A DNA stretch of 64,000 bases, from positions 1 to 64,000 of the forward strand of contig JAWZYV010019950.1 of the NCBI GenBank assembly GCA_038373885.1, given 5' to 3'. Origin of the DNA: Cheiracanthium punctorium (lineage: Eukaryota > Arthropoda > Arachnida > Araneae > Cheiracanthiidae). The notes under the pieces were generated by a model. The model saw only the letters and a program-made list of their open reading frames with translations, was not told the origin of the DNA and did no database searches. Of the stretch, positions 55,761 to 64,000 are shown piece after piece; the stretch's first letter is position 1, and every line of letters starts with the position of its first letter. Both the position numbers and the translations under genes were made by a program.

Positions 55761-57034
55761 CAAACAGAAAAAAGAAAGAAAATTTTTAAAAAATGCTATA
55801 CTGATAGCACTTGAATGAAGTTTGACACATAAAAAATTTTTTGCAGCTGCAATTGTGCCCCAGAAGGCTTCAAAACGCTTCATTTTAAATATAGTTCTAT
55901 AAATTTTTTCAGTTAGGGTTCCCGAATGAACAAAGGATTAATTTATAAATGCATATTAATTAATAGATCAATATTTTAATAATGCATTAATTATCAATCA
56001 TAATTAATGAATAATAACATCATACCTCCCCCCATACCCCAAAAGTTAACACATCCTATTATTTATCAGTTGTGCAATAACCCAGGCCCCCCCTTCTCTT
56101 GAGACGCCCCTACCATCCCAGTCAAGGCCTGTTGAGGAGTTACCTGTTCAGGAAAATATTGCTAAATTCCATGCAATTAACATTTTGTTGTAGTGTTTTG
56201 CATCCCCGAAATACTCTAAATTTTTATTTAATGCAATTAAATTCTTTAAAAAAGAAAGGCTTTTTAAAATGTTATCCAAAAATTATTAAAAGTTCTTTTC
56301 CGTCACTGTCTTATGTTGAGAGGGGAAAAAAAATGAATCTCTACTTATTATAAAAGAAGATGTCTATGTACTATGTAGATATTACAGAAACGTAAACTAC
56401 CAAATTTGGTACACAGGATGTTTTAAACATGAAATTATGCACTTTGAAGTGATTTTTTCAAAAATTTGATCTAGAAATCTTGTTTTATGCAAGTTTTCAC
56501 ATTTTTTAAAATTTAATTCATAGTAATGGCCGTACATTTTTTTTTCTTTTTTAAAATCTCAAATAATGCTGACATAGTTTTTGTTAATCATTCTACAGTT
56601 CAAGCATGGTGGCACGAGGAATTTATTCTTTAAATGCATGCAGCACTTCTTGTATTTAACAGAAGAATTGTCAATTTCATTTTCATTTTCTCAATAAGAA
56701 TGCTTACGCATAAGTGAAATTGAAATTCGTTACAAACCTAGCTAGTCATCTTACACATGAAATGGACATATATTCCTTCTGTTTACTAGGAGTGACCGTA
56801 CAAGCGTCAAAAAGGAGCACAATTTTATGCTCTAGATCCAGTTTTTTGAGTTCAAAATGATTCTTCTTTGAAGATGGTGCCCTAGTGGGATGCCTACAGT
56901 GTCCGGCTGCCCCTACTGTTTACAAAGTAACACTGTTTACCAGTTTTGTAACTGTTTTGTGAATTTCTGGAAAGAAGATGAATTCTGCCCACATTTGGTT
57001 CCAGTAACAATTATAATTAATTAAAAACTCCTGA

Positions 57035-57207
57035 GGTACTTACGTATTATATCAGCGGTCCGCCAAGACAAGCGATTTTTTGCCGAAATAAATGCCGGGC
57101 ACATGAAAATTATTAATGGTTTTGAATACGATTGGCAACAGTTTGGCAACTCATTTGACGAAAAAACAGTTTGGCGGGAATGACCGCTAGGATAATACGT
57201 AAGTACC
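57035..57207. mobile_element. GGTACTTACG MITE, copy 3
   Basis: Starts GGTACTTACGTATTATATCA and ends AGGATAATACGTAAGTACC. Exact 8-bp duplication ACTCCTGA (57027-57034, 57208-57215). Same orientation as copy 2. Confidence 0.9.
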
Positions 57208-57291
57208 ACTCCTGACTCAATAAGAAGCCTAGAGACTTATTCACATTTCAAGATTTTTTTTTATTTTATTGAAAATTGCTGTCTATGGAAC

Positions 57292-57748
57292 CAGGCCCTG
57301 ATTACCGCACAAGCCAACTAGGCCGCAGCCAAGGGCCCCCAAATTTTAGTGGCCTCAAAATGACTAAAATAGTTTTACCATTCTAAAAAAAAAAAAATGT
57401 GTTCTGCTAAATTTTAACAGTACTGAAATTAGATAAAGAGATGCACTTTGACAAGACATACTGTTCAGCAAAATGTGGTTTGTTTACACTGTAGTCAGGG
57501 ATAACGTGACAACATTTAATTTTGAACATAACTGCATCAATAATTTGTGAAATTTAAGTTAAAAATATTTGGACAAGAGAGAGTTTGAAGCCAAATCCCC
57601 TCTTCCTGTCCATACATATAATTCAAAAGAAATTCCCCAGTGACTATATTTGGTTAAAAAAAAAAAATTAAATAAAGGTATGACTGTACAGGGCGCCCCA
57701 AAATACTACCCTTATCCTGGGGCCTCACAATTTTTTAGTCAGGCTCTG
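57292..57748. mobile_element. hAT-like MITE related to 3474
   Basis: Left CAGGCCCTGATTACCGCACA, right the inverse of CAGAGCCTGACTAAAAAATT. Flanks TATGGAAC (57284-57291) and GATGGAAC (57749-57756) agree at 7 of 8. Facing GGGCCCCC and GGGGCC blocks as in 3474-4162. Confidence 0.8.
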
Positions 57749-57989
57749 GATGGAACAAGTTAAAATTTTACATACAAATTTGTTTATAACAATAATAAAA
57801 CATGGTGACTTATGTAAATCACCTTAAGTTTCAAGTGCAGCAACTATATATACAAAAATAATAGTAATAATGGCAGGTGCATTTTTAAAACAGCTAACAG
57901 AGTTCATTAAATTCAAAATTTAAAGTTGCTCACAAAAATTTAATTATCAACAAAAATATTTACTAAAATAAGAAACATTTTGCAACACC

Positions 57990-58021
<32 letters not shown>

Positions 58022-58206
58022 GACACCCATTATACAAATTTTCAGTTACAGTAAAGTACACAAATTTTCACACGCAGTATCATAAAAACAAATAGTATAT
58101 ATTTTGCGTGTTGGCGGTTTTTTCCGCTAATTAAAGGTCGTTATAGAAACTATTTATTATTGTTATTTTTTTTCATAATAGAGCGAAATATAAGAATATT
58201 GCTTAC

Positions 58207-58316
58207 CTTTGAATGTCTTTTTCGGATTTCCTCCGCTTCCGCTGAGCTACTGACTGCTTGCCACGTTTCTTTGGGCGATTTCTATTTCGGCTTTTACTGG
58301 TGTCTTTAGGAAACAT
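58207..58316 (-). pseudogene. First exon of the Mutator/YqaJ gene
   Basis: ATG at 58316 opens 36 codons plus two bases: MFPKDTSKSRNRNRPKKRGK then QSVAQRKRRKSEKDIQ, strongly basic like a nuclear import signal. It ends CAAAG|GTAAGC. Joined to the acceptor at 54449 the phase agrees (AG|G) and the frame continues directly into SMTGSEL. The basic start is usual for this protein family. This exon itself has no break. Confidence 0.75.
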
Positions 58317-58624
58317 TGTCCAGTTGAATTGTAATAGATACGTTTGAAAAATACAGGTTTACAAAGAATGTGATACAGTAGAAGATTTTTATAATGCAAA
58401 CCTCAAAACGCAAGGTTTTGCATTATATAGAATTTTGCGTTATATGGATCATTCACTTATATCATTAAACTTCCCTAGTAAACATATTAAAATATAGCTA
58501 GAACACATAAATATAATGCTTAAAACTTTTTTTAAATACAAATACTACTTTAAAAAACAAAAAAATGGAATTTATTTATTTACAGAAAAAATAAATAAAT
58601 TGAAATTACCAAAAGCATTAAAGT

Positions 58625-58924
58625 TTATTTGTTAAACAATATATTAATTTTGATTTGTTTTAGAATTTGCAATCTCTCAACAAATAACTTTTCTTGCAGC
58701 CTTTGAACAGGTAATAATTTTACTTTGGTTACGCAGTCTTGTGTTTCTAGGAATTTAAAATATTGTTCTCTTATGGAAATTTCTTCAGATTCTGAAAGTT
58801 TTTCAACTTTCTCTCCAGTATTTGATTCTGTTTCAGAATTGCTTTCCTCTTGTTTTGAAACAGAGGAAATTATTTCAGCACTGGTCAAATGATTAACAAT
58901 TTGTGACTTATCATCCATTACCAA
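58625..58924 (-). pseudogene. C-terminal end of a Tigger transposase
   Basis: The frame reads MDDKSQIVNHLTSAEIISSV, an acidic Ser/Glu-rich stretch, then LETQDCVTKVKLLPVQRLQE and LQILKQIKINILFNK. The acidic linker and the final L...LKQxKIxxFF-type helix are usual after the DDE domain of Tigger proteins. The DDE domain itself is missing. Identified by pattern and by the enclosing terminal repeats. Confidence 0.7.
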
Positions 58925-59278
58925 ATATTCAAAATGTTTTCTTCATGCAGGTTTGCAAACTGAGTACTTTCCATTTTGTGCACAATGCATTAGTTCAGCA
59001 GTTTTCATTTTAACTAAAGATGGTTTAAATCCAGTTCCAAAATTCAGTTTTAAAATAGTGTTACATTGAGAAAACTCCCCTACTTCTCATAGACTTTTAA
59101 AAAGTATTTTACTGTCAATATTGAGACATAAGCATATCGTCGGGCAGGGGGCGGGGGCGTGTGCCAACCCCCCCCCCCCCAACTTTGTTTAGAAAACCAT
59201 TCATTTTAAAACCTTTCTTCTTGCCAAACTTAAAGAAACATGGCTATTTTTACTTTAGAATATGCTATGTGCATTCTC

Positions 59279-59327
59279 CCACACACACACACACATGCAC
59301 ACACATAAAAAAAAAAAAAAAAAAAAA
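59279..59327. repeat. (AC)n/(A)n microsatellite
   Basis: ACAC repeats with an ATG interruption followed by ~20 A, inside the Tigger element. Confidence 0.85.
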
Positions 59328-59794
59328 CACTTTTGGTGATACTATGCGTATGACTTAGGAAGCCAAGTAACCGCATACGATTTAATATAAAACATATCGA
59401 TTTACAAAGAGAAATATAACTAAATAAATAAACGTCTGTTTGGGAAGTCAATGGTAGAGGAGGGAGAAAAAGAGTGGTTCGGTAGTGGAGGGAAAAATGG
59501 AGAGGTTCTTGGTTTATTAAAGTAAACATTCCTTCCTCTTGGACCCGGCCGGCCAGCTGTTATGCTGATAATGCATAATGCAAGCATGGGAGAATAATTG
59601 TTTATTTTAAGCTTGGCATGTTGTGGGATTTATCTAATGTCTCAAAATTAATTCCCTAGGAAAGCAATTAAAAAAAAAAAAGCAGATTGTAGAAATTTCT
59701 TAATTGTGATTTTCTCTGTTTACATCCGCAGTGTTAATGCGGTTTATGGAGAATTGCGGTTTATAGAATTGCGGTATATCGATCTTCTACTGTA

Positions 59795-60934
59795 TAATAA
59801 TTCACAAACGTGAAAAGAATCCTCAAATATCAACACGGAAGCTATACGGCCACGCTTTCTAGGCTGATTTTTAGTTTGGCTTCCACTCGAACATTTCAAA
59901 AATATTATCCGGTAATTATCCAATACATTTGTATTAAAAAAAAAAAAAAAAAAAACGAGAAAGAAAACTTAAAAAACTAATAAAGTACAACTAAAATGCA
60001 CATTGTAAAACAGCGAAATCCTATAGTAAACAAAAATGCAATCGAGATTTGGGGTTGCTGTAATAAAACTTTCTGAACGTTCAAGCAGTGATCGCAGCGC
60101 CGCGCTGATACTGTAGGAAAGTTCCTTTTTTTTGCACACACTCTCAGGGTTCCACAATGCTAAATTAAGGTACAAAATATTTATATATTAAAAGCAACTG
60201 AAAAGCTACTAAATAACTACAGTTTATTCGCGATTACATAATAAAAAATTATGTAAAAAAATTAATATATAAAAAGTACATTCCGATTCCCGACAATACT
60301 ATATACTGGTATTCGAAAGATGGCGCCACCACCGTAAAAAAAAAATGCAATTTTTAAATATTTCTACAATTTTTTTTTTACATAATTTACTTTTACTGTG
60401 TAGTTTTCAATAATCTAAAGACGTATGCAAAATTTCTTCTTAGTTGATGGAATTTTTATGGAGATAATGTGTGCACAGCATTATAGCATTAGCGTCTATG
60501 GGCCGACGAACACCCTTAAATAAACGAAGTTAAACATGTGTAACCTCGTATTAGTAAAGACCTTCCAAATAATGGAATCATTTTACAAGTATGTATTTTT
60601 AGAGGGGACAAAACTGTGTTTAAACTCACAGTTTAAAGTACATTTTGTTTTCGAAGGCTCTAAAAATTTATAGAAAAGGTTATCATTGTATATATGTAAA
60701 CTTGTCAAGTTGTATGTTTGTATATGGGAAAGGGGGTAGGGATGCTAGAAACTCAAATTATATACCCATGAATATTAACATTAATAAAAAAATGGTGTAA
60801 ATACTTTTAAACATCGCCAAGCTCACCATCTAGTTACCCCTCCCCCCCAAGGACATTTTTTCCATACCAATTTACTTGGAGAAATTGATTTGTCTACCCT
60901 AGTAACAATTTCCCCTTGGCCAGAGACTGGCCAC
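59795..60934. other. No gene recognised
   Basis: AT-rich. An A run at 59936-59955 and several short T runs. It may include the lost 5' end of the Mutator/YqaJ element. No terminal repeat identified. Confidence 0.35.
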
Positions 60935-61240
60935 GTAGCGAATCGCCAGTGAATACGCATCGGGCCGGGCGTGGTGAAAGTGCATGGATACATCCACTTT
61001 ATGTCATCTTGGACTTGCCGCCGGCCAAGGTATCAGTACCCAATGAGTTTTCGCCGTGCCGCGATGGATTCAGAGGGATTGGCCCATTCACTTTAGGTCT
61101 TATAATGGGCCAAATGCCGTCTGTGGTATTACTTGCCATTATGTTTTCATCGCGTCTAGATGGGTTCAAAGGGACTGGCCCATTCACTTAATTTTATGTC
61201 ACAATGGGCGAAGCGCCTCGGACGTATCAGTTGCCAATTT
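60935..61240. repeat. Imperfect ~96-bp tandem repeat
   Basis: About three diverged units. The clearest are GATGGATTCAGAGGGATTGG (61061) and GATGGGTTCAAAGGGACTGG (61158), both followed by CCATTCACTT, spacing ~97 bases. It is richer in G and C than its surroundings. One plus frame stays open through the units and repeats DGF(R/K)G(I/T)GPFT, but the open frame follows from the unit length being near a multiple of three. Confidence 0.65.
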
Positions 61241-61964
61241 ATTTTTATTGAACTGATATCGATTTTTAAGAGATTAGTCCGATCAGTGCTCCAGTCAATT
61301 AATTATCCTTAAATTTTGTTTTGCCTGAAACACTGATACAAGGACTTTATTAAGGTTAGTTTTGTGAATTTCTTCAATGATTTTAGTTTGATAAAAGCTA
61401 AATTGTTAATTAGCAAAACTAAGATAATTTACCGAATTGTAATAAAATATTTATATCTTGGTAATGTCATTTTCTATTTAAAAGAGAAACCAATCTTTAC
61501 TTAACCATTTATATATAAAATAGTTTTCATTAGATAAATTTGTTTCAATTTTCCCGATTTACATATCAATGAGCAGTGTTGTAGATAATGATGAAATAAC
61601 ACATTCAAAAGTGTGTATTGCCTGCAATAAGATATATTTGTAATTCTTTCAATACCAGCATATCAGTGTTCTTTAAATATTTTTATTAATTTCCTCAGAA
61701 ACTGAAGGTTCATTTTCAAAAAATGTAAAAAACAATGTGTTCTTCTTTCATGACAAAGAAATATTAGGTGGTGATTTAATTACTAAGCAGTTGTATAACC
61801 TCAATGTTTTAAAATAGTGATTTTTATAATATGCCAAATAATGTATGAAGAAACAACCTTTTCAAACTAAAAAATAAATTGTGTAGGTTAAAGTAAAAAA
61901 TTTAAGTTTGAGCTAAAATTTGCTGAATAAAATATTCTTTCGCCAATAACAAATTTTCTCAACA
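61241..61964. other. AT-rich, nothing recognised
   Basis: No coding, no inverted repeats. Possibly intergenic. Confidence 0.3.
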
Positions 61965-63069
61965 CAGGGTTGACACTCAATTTCTGAAAAAAAATTCAGT
62001 CTTTTCCAGATTATCATGTTATAAAAATCCAGACTATTTTTTTATGTTTATGTCAACTTTGCATATAACATTTTTAGCTTTCCGAAGTAAGGTTAAACAT
62101 TGTATATTTACAAACACTGATTTTCCAAGTTTGGGGCCAAAATTTGCAATTTTTTCGCCAACATGAAATTCCCTGACCAGTGGTAACCCACATTTGTTCG
62201 GAATGAAAGTTAATCTTTGAGAAACAACCATAAGTTTTCTAAAATTATTCAAATTGCAATGCAACTTACGTACTCATTTCAGGGTTTATACTCTTTTTTG
62301 TGATGTAAATTCCAGGAGTTTTCCCAGGAGCAGTCGAAAGGTTCTAAGTGCATTAAAATTTTATTCTTTCTTGAAGTTAATGTATTTTTCACTTAAAAAA
62401 AGTGTTTTGACCTGTTATAATTGAAAACCCATAGTTCACAAAGATGTTATCCAACATTTAATAAAAATATGTGCATAATACTGTAATGTGTTACCATAAT
62501 TTGGTCTTTTTTAAAAATTTGATTAGGCCAGCCTCATGCATAATACATTCCTAATTTTCTTAAATTAGGCCAGTATTTATTACAAAAATATTAAAACTAA
62601 TTTAAATTCCTTTTAAAAAAATTAAATGAAAAATGTTGGTCAGTAGATGAATTAAAATGTACTTCATTTTAAAAGTAAAGTATTACTTTATAGCTGCAAA
62701 CCTCAAATAACGAAAATTACAGGTTTTATATTAAAAAAGAGAGAGAGATTAAAAAAAAAAAAACCACATGTATGAATTGTCATTAGAAACCATACACATT
62801 TACACAAACAATACAAAACAAAATGATAGTATTTAAAAATCATTAATTAAAACTTTCAAATTTGTTAACAGAGGATAATAATTGCAGATTGTTTTTGGTA
62901 GAACATAACTGCGGTAGAATATTTTGAAACTTTAAATATCGGATCAAAAACTGAAATACACAATATTTCCAGGATTAGTTACTAAATTTCAGGAGTCTCC
63001 CATAAAAGACAGGAATTTTTAGGGGCCCATAATTTTTAAAATGAAAATCCAGGAGGCATACAGACCCTG
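61965..63069. mobile_element. hAT-like element, about 1.1 kb
   Basis: Left end CAGGGTTGACACTCAATTTC; right end the inverse of CAGGGTCTGTATGCCTCCTG. Inside both ends are TTCCAG/AATCCAG phrases. No matching 8-bp duplication (CTCAACAC versus CTATTTAT) and no transposase. Confidence 0.5.
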
Positions 63070-64000
63070 CTATTTATGTTATTTTTTTAATACTGCACTC
63101 ATCTTTTGCAGTAATCAAAAGATAGCATGCCTAAGATTGCAAAATAAGCATGTATTTTTAGAAGATAAATGTTTCAGCTATGGTGTAGCTTAAGGGCAAA
63201 GTGAGAAATTGTCCCATCCCCTAAAATTCAAATATAGCCGATTTGAAAATAGTGTTGTCTACAGTAGGAAACATTTTGCTTCCCCAATGTTATGTGCCAG
63301 GCCAGTTAGTATCAGGAAATTCTCATTTTTAAAGGGAGGATTCAGATGTCAAAGCTAAAACATGCAAAAAAATATATGCAAATATACAACAACCCATAAA
63401 ACTACAAATAACAAACTAGTTACATTTATTTTAGCCTAAAATTACTTACTTAAAACCTTAATTTCATGGTACAGGATTTTTTCATTACCTCTATAAAGTG
63501 TTCTAGCTTAGCTAACTTTTCAGATCCTCTGACAATATCTAGTCTACACTTTCACAGCTGTTAGGTTCCCCGAGACTTGACCAAGATTACTTTTCTACAA
63601 GAGGTTTATGTTCTGCAATATATTTTGGGAAGAGGCAAAATCAAGTTGCACACAGTCTTTTCTGTTCAACAACTCCAACCTATTCTCTTCATATTTTGAC
63701 TTTTAAGTTTATAAGTGTCAAACTTTAAATTCTGTAACGGCATGTAATTAATAGTCATTTAATACAATCTTTAAATATATTACATTTTAGATGTAATATA
63801 TTTCATTATAACACTTGGCATCCCTGAAGATCAACTTCAGCACTTCAGAAATAGAGAAAGCGAGATAGTTTTAAAAGAAAATTTATTAAAGTTTATTTAT
63901 TGATACAAAATTTGCTTCTGCTTCAAAGCCCATTCCAGACATCCTCCTTCGCGGTTGCTTGCCCTCATCAAACATTTTTTAATTAACTAGTAACGTGGAC
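63070..64000. other. No supported gene
   Basis: AT-rich. A small minus-strand frame near 63886-63975 is discussed among rejected items. AATAAA motifs on the minus strand near 63890-63897 could serve a gene beyond the window. Confidence 0.3.

Larger units (their letters stand above)
54450..58206 (-). other. Intron of the Mutator/YqaJ gene, with later insertions
   Basis: Bordered on the minus strand by GTAAGC (58206-58201) and TTTCTTTACAG (54460-54450). It is 3.76 kb and holds a SINE-like unit (55540-55760), the third GGTACTTACG MITE (57035), a hAT-like MITE (57292) and a T run (57997-58021). No coding. Confidence 0.7.
58376..59792 (-). mobile_element. Tigger element, internally deleted
   Basis: Ends CAGTAGAAGATTTTTATAAT and the inverse of CAGTAGAAGATCGATATACC. 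TA duplication at 58374-58375 and 59793-59794. 1,417 bp. It lies 60 bases upstream of the Mutator/YqaJ first exon, within what should be its 5' region. Confidence 0.85.

Noticed and set aside
63886..63975. Minus-strand frame MFDEGKQPRRRMSGMGFEAE... near the window end with AATAAA after it
   Set aside because: An in-frame TAA lies just before the ATG and there is no splice acceptor after it, so it would be a 29-residue orphan. Sequence beyond 64000 would decide.
1..64000. CRISPR arrays, rRNA genes, bacterial operons or phage modules
   Set aside because: No regularly spaced repeats or conserved rRNA sequence, and gene structure is eukaryotic throughout.

Overview
This is an AT-rich animal nuclear window, most likely from an arthropod and possibly a chelicerate. 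Evidence for that: introns with GT/AG borders, tRNA-derived SINEs, pogo/Tigger, hAT, mariner, Ginger-type and Mutator/YqaJ transposons, an RNase H-bearing LINE and a Gypsy element. No operons, ribosome binding sites, rRNA genes or CRISPR arrays are visible. The clade call rests on element types only and is weak.

Host gene content is very low. A last coding exon (1191-1276, +) ends an upstream gene. A CpG-containing stretch with two NRF-1-like palindromes (about 2325-2606) looks like a promoter plus an untranslated first exon. A first coding exon (38319-38561, +) carries a mitochondrial-type N-terminus and a motif resembling ACAD9/VLCAD-type acyl-CoA dehydrogenases. Promoter and exon could belong to one gene with a 35.7-kb intron; that link is inference. 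Nothing else is confidently a host gene.

The rest is a nested graveyard of mobile elements. Region 0.3-9 kb: small MITEs (several with exact 8-bp target duplications), two head-to-tail copies of a ~1.1-kb inverted-repeat family (repeat A), a LINE 3' end and a nested MITE pair. Region 9-25 kb: a hAT relic, then a third repeat A split by a LINE (11673-21343, minus) that itself contains a pogo transposon (18151-20402), then a second copy of a 0.5-kb block opened by two nested pogo elements. Region 25-32 kb: a 3'-truncated Gypsy, a relic of a widespread but uncharacterised transposon protein family, a Tigger relic and a retroelement with a TATATATAGAAGAT-type end. Region 32-37 kb: a 4.4-kb hAT-type element with a perfect 8-bp duplication, containing a SINE. 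Region 38-41 kb: the coding exon, then a 1.6-kb element whose ~270-bp inverted ends each hold a complete pol III internal promoter. Region 41-50 kb: two LTRs, a mariner relic, SINEs, MITEs and a long-inverted-repeat element. Region 50-60 kb: a Ginger/KRBA2-like integrase relic, a spliced but dead Mutator-transposase/YqaJ gene with a 3.8-kb intron, and a Tigger relic. Region 60-64 kb: a ~96-bp tandem repeat and a hAT-like element.

Every transposon protein seen here is broken by stops, frameshifts or deletions, so the window is a record of past activity rather than a working system. The items most worth following are the element with pol III promoters in its inverted ends (38735-40324), the relic at 27540-28590, and the intron-containing Mutator/YqaJ gene.
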